Shown: piece after piece, positions 35,886 to 47,900 of the stretch
Layout of the letters: every line of letters starts with the position of its first letter
Position numbering within the stretch: position 1 is the first letter of the stretch
Assembly (NCBI GenBank): GCA_018881555.1
Contig: JACAXG010000055.1
Location: forward strand, 2,936,978-3,000,977
Reading direction: 5' to 3'
DNA: 64,000 bases
Source: Amblyornis subalaris
Lineage: Eukaryota > Chordata > Aves > Passeriformes > Ptilonorhynchidae
Program-made: the position numbers and the translations under genes
The notes under the pieces: model-generated
The model's database searches: none
Told to the model about the DNA's origin: nothing
Seen by the model: only the letters and a program-made list of their open reading frames with translations

Positions 35886-38800
35886 ATGTTGGCTTTCCCC
35901 TCTCCTCCCCCCCCTCCAAGTCAGCTGCAAAATAAAGACTAAACCAGCCATCAGAAATCATGTACTGGGAAAAAATAAGTATCAGGAATTAGAAAAACCC
36001 TTATTGTTTCTGAGTCAAGGAGAAGTAAGAATAGGTCACAAAAAAACTGGTTTGGTATCAGGGTGTCAAGAGACACTGCTGTCTTACAGAACTGTCCACT
36101 TCTCAGTTGGCTGAAAAGCCACAAAACTGATTTCCTAAAACTATGGTTGGACTCCTGCTGAAGGCAATGGGAAAAAAAGTTACTTGAGCAGGAGCCTGCA
36201 TTCTTTGAGATATACAGTATATTTGTCTAAGTGTGGCTCTGAGCCCATAGCTCTTCAAACTACAGGTGCTTTTATTGTAGCAGTAGCTGTAGAACTACAC
36301 AGGGTGGTGGAGATCAGAGATCCATCTCTGTTGTCTCAGTGTCTCTGACACCCCACAGTTCAAATAGATCTTTTGAGCAACAAAAAGGTGGGCATGCAGT
36401 TAGGAAGCAGAAGTAAGTATGGATTATGCATCTCCAAAGACTCATGTTTCTGTCTTTTCCTGTACTTGTTTGTAAGTCCACACGTCTACTCTATCACTTC
36501 AGTCAGTACTTTGTAAAAGCAGAGTTACCAGGAAGAGCCCTTGTTAGTATTACTGCTCAGGCTGTGTGGTCCAAACAGAAATCCTAAAGAAAAGTAACAA
36601 GGAAGCAGTAACTCAAGGCAAGATTATAAAAACAACAACAAAAACATCAAACACCCAAAAAACCACACCACAAAACCCCCAACTGATTATGGATCAAAAT
36701 AAGAGAAAACTAACAAAAAAAGGAAGGCAAATAATTGCAATTTAAGAGCGGAGCTGACCAGAGGGGAAAGTTTATTGTATAGGCTGTTGAGAGCATGTTC
36801 AGAACTAAGGCAAGATATACATATTCAGCCACTGTGGTGGGAAAGGCAAAGAAGTTGAGCCCATGTAGGTATTTCAAAGTAGTGACCTATCTGCTCACCT
36901 GTGTCACAGCTCTCCAAATCAGCACTGAGTAAATTTCCCACTGGGAATGGATGATGGTTCCTTTTCTGCAGTGATGCCTACTCCTACTCCATCACCATTC
37001 CATCCGCTGCCTCGGTAGGGGCCAGGCTGGAAATCAGCTGTCACAGACACAGGACTCCCAGGGCTGCACTTGTGTTCATCAGGCCATTCACTGTATGTAC
37101 ACCAAAAGGCCTTCACACCTGTGGATTCTGTAAATGGACTTTGTTCATGATAGACAACTTTTCTGAAAAACTACTTTTGTGGTGACACATAAACCATGTT
37201 AGCAACTGCTCCAAGTTAATCAAACCCAGACTGAATTTCAGAGCTAAATCTGTCAGGTTTGGGAAATATGCAAAGGGCACAGCTGAATGTTGTGCTCTAT
37301 CTCAAATCCTTGCTGGTGTCCTTACCCTCAAATCAAGTTCTCCTGGATCCTGATTGTTATTGCTGACAAACTTCCCCTAAAGCTTCTCATTTCTGTAGGG
37401 AGATCATAGACTAGAGCTAAATATTTCTGGGTCAGCCATAAACAACAAAACCTCCACATAAAAGAATCCAGCCTGTGTCATTTGTGGTGCATTACAAAAT
37501 GAGAACAAGAGCACATGTAACCATCTGCCATGGATCCTCCAGACGAAGGGCAGACTGGGACCTGCTGCTGAATGATCAGCTTTAGCTTTCTTCTACTTAA
37601 GAAAGTATCTTTTAAGAGAGATCTGCACTTGTTTTGAGGAGTTGCTTTCAGGAAGTATTCAAGGAGCAAAACAGCATAGAAAAATTTGCATGAAATAAAC
37701 ATTCTTGTGTTCTGAAGTCTGAATCTGTTGTATGACTCTCCTCCAAATATTTCTGGAATCAGTATTTGGCATTTTTTCCAATTGTGAATCCTGACAGATT
37801 TGGAAGAATAAAACAGATCCTGGTTGCACACAGCAATGACTTTTTTCTAAAATAAATAGTTCCATGGTAAAAACAGAAGCATAAAAACAGAAGCATAAAA
37901 ACAAGAATGTAATGAATAAAGAAGTTACAGTGTGTTCTGCTTCCCTCTGAAACTGGTGGTATTTAGAGCATGTTAGGGAATACGAGCAGGAGAGGAGTGT
38001 TACAAGCAAAATACTTGGTGCATAACCAAAAAAAGGAGGGGAAACCTGACTCCAAATAAGAGAACAGCTTATAGATCATTCCAATAGCTCTTCCAAACCT
38101 GCAAGAGTTCAGAAACTACTGATTCATATTTGGGAACTAAAGTGAGTGGTTGTCAACCTTTGCTGGCCATGGGCAATGATGGCAATCAACTAATAACTCA
38201 TATCAGCAATATTCTGTTTTCTTGGCTGTAGATTTAATTTCTAATGACTGCTAGAAATAGCAAAGCATCTTGCAAACACAATGTCACTCTTTAGCCGTTC
38301 ATGGGGACCGTGCATATGCTCGTATCAGATGAAACTTCAGCATCTACTGTTACTTCATGATGTTTGTTTCTTCTAGACTGGAAAAGATAAACTAAAGTTT
38401 TAAAAAAAAAAAAGGCACTTTAAAAATATAAGTATCTCAGAGTGTCTCAGACCAATGCATTAACTGGACAGTAAAGAGGAAACTCAGGATTAGCTTTTGT
38501 GACAGGTATCAGAAGGTGCAAGACATCACACAAAAAGCTGTTATCTAGAAGGTAAAATTTCCCTTCTTCAATTCCCATTTCCTGCAACACAGCCCAGCTT
38601 CCTATCTCCTCTGCCAGTTCTGAGTATGTGCACACAAAAATGCAGTTTTCACTCCAAACTGCTTGCTTTTAAAAAAGATACCATAATTGTGAGCATCTTC
38701 CCTACAGTATCTCCAAGACAGTTTCCAGATACTTCATAAAAGGAGCATAAAAATGTATATCTTCCTTAGATTTGCAGAAGAGGCTGGCTGTGAGAGAAAA

Positions 38801-39344
38801 AAACTGCAATCCTTACTGCAGAGCTGTCGAGCCAATGAACAATTTAAGTCTTATTTGATCTGTAATTGGAACAGGCTTTACAGAGAACAAGAATCTTAGC
38901 GCCTAGATAAGAGCTGCATTTTTAGTATTAACAACGATAAAAAGACTGGTTATAAATTTGTACTGCCCATTGAAGTGAGAATTCCTAAATCTAGCAGCTG
39001 TAACAAAGTTAATTCTTACATTGATAAGGAATGAGAAAATGCATTCAGCTAAGCAAAGGAATTTAAAAATGATTTATCAGTGCAAAAAACCTCAGTAGCT
39101 GATCGCTGCATGTGTCTTGACATGTAAATACAGAAATATTTTAGACATGAATGCCAAAAATAATCCCAGAGCAATTCAGCCCTGTACAGAAAGCTGGGCA
39201 GATCTTTCGAACTACTGTGGAATTCTCAGTGCTGAGTATCTGCACAGTGTATTTCAGCCTCTGGGAAGAGAAAGGCCAGTCTTGCAATATACACCATTTT
39301 TGCTTTGCAAACAGAAATAACGACAAACCCCATCTGTTTCTTAC
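35886..39344. other. Intergenic sequence between CR1 fragments and the ATXN7L1 3' end
   Basis: No gene, RNA or clear transposon was recognised. It holds a C-rich run near 35907, an A/C-rich stretch at 36635-36690, and a 14-bp tandem (aaaaacagaagcat, about 2.5 copies) at 37869-37904. Confidence 0.5.
37869..37904. repeat. Short tandem repeat, 14-bp unit
   Basis: About two and a half copies of aaaaacagaagcat in a row. Confidence 0.7.
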
Positions 39345-41944
39345 AAACATATAAATTATTTTATTTACAAAGCCATGTTACAAAAAAAAATAATAATAAA
39401 GCAAAAAACAAAAAATACAATCGCTCACTAGAGAATATCTCCAGGCCCGGTGTTGAACCATGGCAGTATCAATCAGATACATGTTTGTTCTGGTTTTCCT
39501 TTTTTAAACTGTAAGCCATAGAATTTACTATTTACACCTACTTTAGACATTTATTCTGCTTACAATTATCACAAGCATGGAATGAATTCTATTTGATACT
39601 GCTAATACATAAAGGTGCAGGACAAAGAATGAAAATACTTAGTGTTACAAAATATGGATTGTAGAAAAGAAATTGGCTGTACAAGTATGGCATTTTTTTT
39701 TCTTAGAATGATTGGACATGCTTTCTTCAAAAGTCTTCTGGAAAAGGTTCTAAAATCTGTAGTAGGAAAGCACAATATAGCAGGTGCAAATTCATTTCTG
39801 TGCAACAACAGTTATTTAATATATCCCATGACTGACCAGCTATGCAAAACCCACAGAGTTTTGTTAAAGTGCCATGGGTCAACAGCATAACAAAATATAA
39901 GGTGTAAATAGAAAAATTTCTTTTTTTCTTCTTTTTTTTTTAAAACAATAGTTCACTGAGAATCAGCAATAATAGAATATGCTGTATAAACTATTCTCTA
40001 CAAAGGTCGATCAGCACTATTTACAATTGTTACATCGATACAAAAGAAGGCATACAAGTTATCCAAGTCGCTTTTTATGGCTGACGGGCCTATGCATTGC
40101 GTATGTGGAACAACCAAAGCTTCTGAGCCTCTATTGCTGGAAACAAATCACAAGATTTTCAGGCAAATGGGGAAGAAAAAGAACTACTGACTGAATGCTA
40201 CACTAAGAATGCATTATAGGCTGGTCCAGTTTGTATCCATTTTTTTCCAAACATTTACTTCCATTTCACTTTGCAGGCTAAAATTTTTGATACATTTAAT
40301 TAAATAATGATTCTTTGCTGATGGAAGAACACCACGGGATTTTACTTCGTGCTTAACTTTCCTGAAATGCTGTCAGGTGTAAGCCAGTTGAAAACAAAAT
40401 TTAAGCAGCATTCAAAGGACAGGCTCCATAACTCAGCTTTCCAATTAAAAGATGCATGGAAACAGCTAAAGCTTCCTAAAACTAAAAAATTGCTCCTTCA
40501 GTCACTGATTAGCATTATTTCTCAGAAGCAACCACTGAATCTCACAACCACTGTTTTCCCTCAACAACTAGAAATAGCAGTTCATTGATTACAGAGGATG
40601 ACTTTGTTACTGAGATTTTTAAAATCCTGCAGTTTTATAACTCAAAATAAATTAAAAAAATCAACATAGTACTGCTCCTAAAACTGAACAAGACAAAAAT
40701 TGTGCAAAAATAACAAAGATATGTACACATTTTTCAGTCTGAAGAAATGTACAATAAAAACATAATTCAAAGAACATTTTAAAAATATAAACATTGCTTA
40801 AACTTTCCTAAGTTTCATACTGTTTCTGAAACTATACCGGTCAGTTAGCTCTGAAGTATAGCAAAACATAAATTATTACAAAATTAACACTATAAAAATT
40901 TATTTTAAGAATATTTCTAAACTTTTTTCAAAGGGTCTAGCCTTGTTTATAATTGCTTAAACATTTTTAGTCTTAAAATTTGCCTTAAGCCTTCTTTTTT
41001 TAAAAAAGAAAGTAGTAATAATCTCCCTATTTGCAGTCTCTCGCCTTTCCCCAAGATGTAAATAAACCAGCATATAAGTGCACTTTTAACACTGTAGAAA
41101 TAAAAATTAACTCCTCTGTACTATTGTTCCAGTACCTAGTATTGGCTTCCTGATTATAAAATCTATATTTTATTAAAAAATTATTCAGTAATCCTATAAG
41201 AAACACTGTCAGTGCAATTCTATTAATGCAAGCCAATCTGCTCAACTCCTGTCCTTGCAAACCCAAACTGCTCACGGAAGTTATCAAGTGCTGTGTTCTT
41301 AAGGGTCTGGAAATCCCCCAAGATACGGGGGATTTTACACGTTGAGCCCCTGATAACAGTAATTACAGTTTGGTGCAAAATTCCACTATGCATTGATTGA
41401 AGTATAGATTCCTTAAAAGCCTGATCCTGGAAGAGGCTGAACACTCACTGAAATTTCCCAATGAAATTATTAAATGCTGTAGGTACAGAGCACCAATCAG
41501 GATTAGTCCCTAAAGTTGCAGTGCCCCAGCTGTTTGCAAATTACTAAGAAATGCACTCAATTTTTATCCATAGGACAAGCTTAAATACAGAATTACTGTA
41601 ATTTTTATTTAATGAAAAAATTTGGAGATCCTTTAAATAAATTCAAATCATGAGTTGGATTTTTTTTTGGAATGTCCATTGTCTTCTGGTAAGGAAACAA
41701 AGGGAGCATTGCAACGCTAACAGCTTTAAAAGGCATGAAACATAACCAAGCAGAACACACAGATCAGTGGCAAATACAAGTGGAAAAATTAAACAAATCA
41801 TTATTACAGTTTTCTGTAAATTTAATTCTCTTTAAAACCACAAATTCATAAAAGATTAAATCCATCTGCAGGACATAGAAAAGAAAAACCCTGTGGAGTA
41901 GGGCTGCTGAGAGCTAGAGATTATAGGCTGGTTCCTTTTCCTTG
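39345..41944 (-). other. ATXN7L1: ATXN7L1 3' UTR (probable long form)
   Basis: About 2.6 kb of AT-rich non-coding sequence after the ATXN7L1 stop, with several minus-strand AATAAA motifs. The extent is inferred from the last good signal. No coding potential was seen. Confidence 0.5.
39360..39365 (-). terminator. ATXN7L1: Candidate distal poly(A) signal of ATXN7L1
   Basis: AATAAA on the minus strand, 2.58 kb after the stop codon, followed by a T/G-containing stretch. Other AATAAA copies lie closer to the stop (for example 41604-41609), so shorter forms are possible. Confidence 0.45.
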
Positions 41945-41986
41945 TTATGGAAGAGTCCTTATTCTACCAGTCCGGTTTGATGTCTT
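41945..41986 (-). CDS. ATXN7L1: ATXN7L1 terminal coding exon
   Basis: 42 nt after acceptor cttttag: KTSNRTGRIRTLP, then TAA at 41945-41947. NRTGRIRTLP is the invariant C-terminus of ATXN7 and ATXN7L1. Confidence 0.94.
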   Translation of the reverse strand, partial: KTSNRTGRIRTLP

Positions 41987-44955
41987 CTAAAAGAGAAACC
42001 AGAGCCAGGTTCAAAATCACACAATGTCTTTTGGTATAAAACACTTCAATAATGTCTGTGTCTGACAGTACTCAAAGCAGGAATTTATTTCAAGTCCCTG
42101 AACTAAATTTCCTCCCTGTTTACTGACTACATTAGACCTTTAGGAAAAGGAACTGCTTTGAATAAACAGCATATTTCCTTTTGGGATGGTCTGATTTTAG
42201 TATGCTTTGGTGAAATCTCATGTTCATTAACTTGGTGTATCATTACAAATAAAGAGCAGCAATTAGACGACAATTCTGAAGAATCTTTTCCTCTACACAG
42301 CATGTTTTCATGCACAAGGAATCCTCACACAGCAAACACGTTGTCACCTTCCCTTAATAAAATGATCTAGTTACTCAGTATTTAAAAACCACCGCATACT
42401 GAGGTCTTGAAGTGTTAACACTTTCAGGCACCTAAAAGCACTATGAAGACAAAAACACTTGATTAGTTAAAAACCTAGAACAAGGATAAAATCTGGAGAA
42501 AACAAACTTTTAATACATACAGGCACAAATAATTTGACTGTAGAACTACCATTCCATTAATGTTTGTTAAAAACCAAGTAGTTTTTGCAGGGAAAAGTAG
42601 TATTTCTTTTAGTAAAGCAACAATAGTTGGAAAAACAGGCACGCTTTTATGTATACAATCCCTTGTTCAGATCCCAAAGAGAGGCAGCAATATTCAAATT
42701 AAATATTAATTGAGAACAATCCATTTGAGTTTAACCTGACGGAGTTTAATGTGATGGGAGAGAACTGACAGGCCCACAACAATTATCCTCATGGTCCAGC
42801 AGTCCCACGGGAGTACCCAAGGGAACTTCAACACATGGAGCAAATGACCAAAAGAAACTAATGTGACATCAAAACAAGTATGGGCCACCTTCAACTCACA
42901 ACTCAATAATGAGAAACACCCAGTGATGGATGGCAGGCAGCTCTCACAACACTGCCGTGGGTCCTCCCAGCTCCGAGCGGCCGCTTTGGGAAGGCCAGCA
43001 GGAAGCCCTCCCAGTCAGACTGCAAGTGGGCGGTCACTGGTGCAAACAAGACTGGGTTTACAGCTTAACACAACTTCCCAACTGTCACATTCTCACCCGG
43101 CCACTCAACCCTGTGATGAGTTATGGACCTCTCTCCCTTCTCTTGACAACAACAATTGTCTCCTCCCTTTGGCTCCCCCTCTGCAGCAGCAGACAGCCCT
43201 GACAGGTTGCCTGGCCAGGGAACAGAGTGAAGGCAGTCCAGAGGAACGGCTCCATACGCACATTTTGCTCGGCAGCTGCAACTCTGCTTCCAACTGCATT
43301 GTTAAAAGTCTGTTGTTCTGATGTATTCATGAAAACTTGCCAGATTTTTCCAACTATAAACCCTGGTGTATAGCAGAGATTGTTTCTGCCTACAGACCTT
43401 GCTTCACTTGGACTCCCTGATTATCATGGTTATAGCAACACTAACATTCAAAACAAGAGAGCTCTGGTTCCCCAGTAATATTGTTACTGACACAGCATAT
43501 ACTTGTAGATCCACTTATTGTTACCTAATTATTAACACCTTTATAATGAAATATTACAGCATAGTTTAAGATAGAAATTTTATTTAGAGACTATTCAATT
43601 GCTAGATTGGAGATGAAAGCTGCCAACAAAGCAGCTCAGATTTGACAGTGACAGGCATTTATTAAATAGGGAATCATTATTCATGGTTCCAAATACTAAA
43701 ATCCTGTGTTAGTTTAAAAAGAAAAAGTTTAATAAAACTTAGTATCAACTTGATTTTCTTTTGTATTTGTACTTTGAGCTACACGTTCAACTACCAAACT
43801 GACAGAAACGTATTTTTAAAACTAGAGTTTGTGAGGCTTCAAACAAGCAAACGCTTCTATTTTTGATAAAGTTATGAAAACAGGCAGCTGAAAAGCTCTG
43901 CAATAGTCTCAGTTTACATAGGGCTGACACAAAATAAATGTTTTGTACTCTTAGGTTTTCCCCATGGGATCCAGGCAACGGATCCCAACAAGTTCTGTTC
44001 CTTGGGTAGCGTGTATGTTATACTACACAGGAGCAGGACGTTAAAACAAACAGTTTTGCACTTCAGAACAGTTTGTCACTGGCAGTTGGATGACAGTGTG
44101 TCACACAGGAAAATGCCAGTCCCTAGAAGTATGAAGAAACTTTCCACTTTTTTCCCTTCAGAGTAGTTCTTCCACATATATTCTGCTTTGCATTCAGCAG
44201 CAAGAGAAAAAAACCCAAAATTGACTGTTTGGCAGTTCATCCCAAGATGTGAGTGGTTCAGAGTATTTTGAATGGGCATACAGTGGTGGGTTATCATTAC
44301 TACAATCATTACTATTCTTTTGCTGTGTCTGCACAGCAGAAACTAAGCAGTACAATCATTTGGAATATTATACTCATGCATAATTTACCTGGAATATGTA
44401 ACGGAATTCTAAGACACTGACTGGTTGTACAGAAAAATCCTCTGGATTACTTGTGACTACAGTTTGCTGAGGTGGGAAACCTTTCCACACTGAAGAACTT
44501 GTTAATTAATTCTTGATAAAGTACTCAACTTGGAGAGTGAAATAGTAAGGCCATATTAAAACAAATAAACTAGTGTATCAGTCCTCCAGACAGATGAGGG
44601 CTGGATCATGGCTCAAGCACCTGTTTTCACAAAAAAGCTGAGTTACAGCATTTATTATCATTATCCAACTCATAGCCTGTGCCATAATCAGGTATGGTGA
44701 GAGCACTCAGGATTTTTCACAATCTAAAAAGAACTCACATTACACATGGGTTAGTTATGCTTTCAGATTACTTTCTCTGAACAGTGAAGTGCCTCGTCTT
44801 CTCTGTCCTGTTTCTGTCCTCCCTTTGCTGCTTCACTTCTGGCCTATTTTTAAACACTGTCCCTCCTGTGCCAGTCTGGGGACTCTGCTGTGCCATCTTG
44901 CTCAGCAGAAGTTGGATAGAAAAACCATGAGCTCAGCTGAGCCCTGTGCAGAGAC

Positions 44956-44987
<32 letters not shown>

Positions 44988-47900
44988 ACTGCTACTGCTG
45001 AGCCTCTATCACCAAAGCAACAGCCAGTGAGCAGCACATGAACCAACCTGAGCCATAGTATAGGTGGGGAAAAACAAGCAGGAAATTTGTAATTCATAAT
45101 TCTTGGAGGGGAAAATAGCTGGAAAAAAATTACATGAGAGGAGAAATCTAGTATTAGTTCACTAAAAGGCAGCTTCCATAAAGAACTGTATTCATAAAGA
45201 AATTGTATTTTAAGGTCTTAGAGTATAAAATGTTTCAAAACTGCTTACAGACTACTTAAGTACACTTTTTTTAAAGCAACTTACTTGTCTGTTGTGTACT
45301 GGATTTGTTGTACTCGAAGGACTGGATTGTGACAAAGCTACACTGCTATTTTTTCCAATCTGAAAGACATTAATTGAGCAGTATTGAGAGGCATATTTGT
45401 CAGTTGAATGCAGATGCTGGTGATGGCCTTCCCTTTCCTATGTAACATGGTATTAATTGCGTTGCATTTGGAACACAGGTATTTTGATGTTGGAAAAGGT
45501 ACACTTCAGATAGAATCATCATCATTTCTCAGAGCCTACACACTTTAAATAGTCTTAAAAGGCACATAAATACTACTATAGGTCAGAAAATAACCTACGA
45601 AACAGTTGCTGAGGGAATATAAACTGTAAAACCCCACCTCTCTAGACTGAAATACTGGCTTCTTTAGTTACTGGAGTCACTTAGAGCAGCTATTCAGAGA
45701 GCACAGAGCGCTCGAGGTCATGGGATCCTCCCCAGGAGACCTTCCCCACTCCTGGAGAGCTTAAACCAAGTGACAAAGCACCAGAGCAGAATCTAAGTTA
45801 TTCCATTTTCTTCCATATATCGTTGCTCAATAAAGCAAATATTAATCAGAAGAACGAAACTCCAGAGGTTCAAATTTGCATTTGTATCCATTTACTGCAT
45901 TAGAGAATTTCTTTGGGAATGAGTGTAAATTGTAGTACACCTACATACATTTTAAAAGTACTTAGTTATAATATTGCAACATTCAATCTGCGTATTTCAA
46001 TGTTTGTGAGATTACAGCAGCCTGTCACAGGTTTTTCTACAATGATCCATAAACATGGTGTAGATATTTCTGTTGCGAAAAGAGACTCAGCTGTTGAGTC
46101 AGAGGAGTAGTTCCTCAGGGGTTACAAGACTGATAAAAATTAACCATGGACACCTGTCTGCAAATGGCAGATGACTGGAGTGTGAACAGTTGTTTACAAA
46201 GTCACTGGGCTTCAAGTAACATCAACTTTAATCCTTTGATGGAGAGGTAGCAAGGACCTGTCTTCTACACAGTGAGAAGAGAAGCAGCCAGTTTCTTACT
46301 GACTCGTTGGGGCTGTGGCACTGGCTGGCAGGGCCTTCACAAGAGCAGCCTTCTCCTTCCCTTCTGCAGCACCGTTTGTTGTTTTGCCATTTCACACAGA
46401 GTGAAAGGTGGCCTCCCTCTTCCTCTCCACATCTGCCCTTTCTCAGACAGAGATTGTTTGAAGCCGTGTTCTCTGTTCACATTCTATCCAGAATAAATGA
46501 TTAAAGTTTTTTATTTACAGCCGGTTTTGAAAGTGCTCCCGTGGTGCACAAAGATTTAAAAGGGTGGGCCTCTGCCTGTCCTGTTCCCTTTAGCTTGTTG
46601 TTTTGCCTGCCACAGCTGTTCTCTAGAGAATAATATTCTTCAACATACAAATTTTGACTAAAGATACACAACCTTGTATCCTTCCTAGCCATTCAGAACA
46701 TGGGGACACACCTGCAAACCTTTTTTTTCTACATACACCTTTACAGCATTCATAAAACTCTTCATAATAAATACATGTACACCTTTTAAATGCAGAAATA
46801 GTCACACAGGCTGAACAGGTACAACATTCCGTGAAAAGAAAGAAATGATGGAATTTCTTTAATGATGGAAACACCATTTCAAAACCATTACTGTGAGGCA
46901 AAAACTCAAATCCTTTGGGATTTTTTCTGTCTCTTTTAAAAATAAAGTATACTTCAAAACCCAATGGCTCACACTTCCAGTTACTATCTATCCAGTCCAG
47001 GGTTGAATTAAATAAAACTACACCTGAGCCTATCACCCATTGCTTGATCTTTTTTTTCTGTGTTCTTAGTCTCTTTAATTTGCTCTATTACATCAGAGAA
47101 CAGGAGCAAGATTTTAAGCAATGCCATTTCTTGAGTGGGATTTTTACTGTAGTTGCATTTCTAGAACAGAGCAAGTCAGCACAGCTTAAAAGGGAATTTA
47201 AGTATTGTATTCTCCAGAGCTTTAATAAACACATGTAGAGTACGCAATATTATTTGACCCATATGCCTAAATGGGTACAAATTACGTTTATTTTGTATTG
47301 CATACAGTATCCTTGTCACAAAGACAATTAGCTGCCAGCCAGACTTCTGAAATACAATTAACTCCACTTTACCTCCTATTTTTGATTACTACTATAGCTC
47401 CAAAAATCCAGCAGTATAAGAGGAAAGTGTGACCAACTTTTACATATATACATACACATATATGCATGTATACATATATATATATGTATGTGTGCACCTG
47501 GACATATATATATATAAACCATGTTTAAATATCTTAAATATCTGTATATTGTAACACTCATTACAAATATTTAACCTTTTACTTAAGGAAAAAATATTAT
47601 TCAGAATTACATTTTTACAAATATTCAGCAAAGACCTCTGATTGATTCCTTGTGGTTTATTTGCTTCTATTACTGTGCAACATGATGAAATACATCACAA
47701 ATTAGGACAGGAATGACACACAGGAACAGATTTGATCCCTAGGGGGCCCAGAATTCGAACTCAGAACCTCCTGCATGTAGCTGTAAGACTTCCTCACACT
47801 GCACTAGCTACAGATACAGTCTACGTCCTGTGAAAAGATGATACAATCCATTTCCTACTACGGATGTTTGTACCAAACGAACAATTTGTACTTACTTTTT

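Noticed and set aside
36919..37116. 65-codon minus frame with a protein-like composition (KAFWCTYSEWPDEHKC)
   Set aside because: No known family, no partner exons and no splice context. It may be chance.
42863..43321. Overlapping frames of 152 and 90 codons in an ATXN7L1 intron
   Set aside because: No homology, several frames open at once because of base composition, and antisense to the host gene.
46623..47036. 137-codon minus frame in an ATXN7L1 intron
   Set aside because: No recognised domain, and no acceptor and donor pair fitting the phase of the neighbouring exons.
47731..47820. A functional tRNA gene
   Set aside because: Box-like motifs exist, but the T-arm and acceptor stems do not pair well, so a SINE relic is the better reading.
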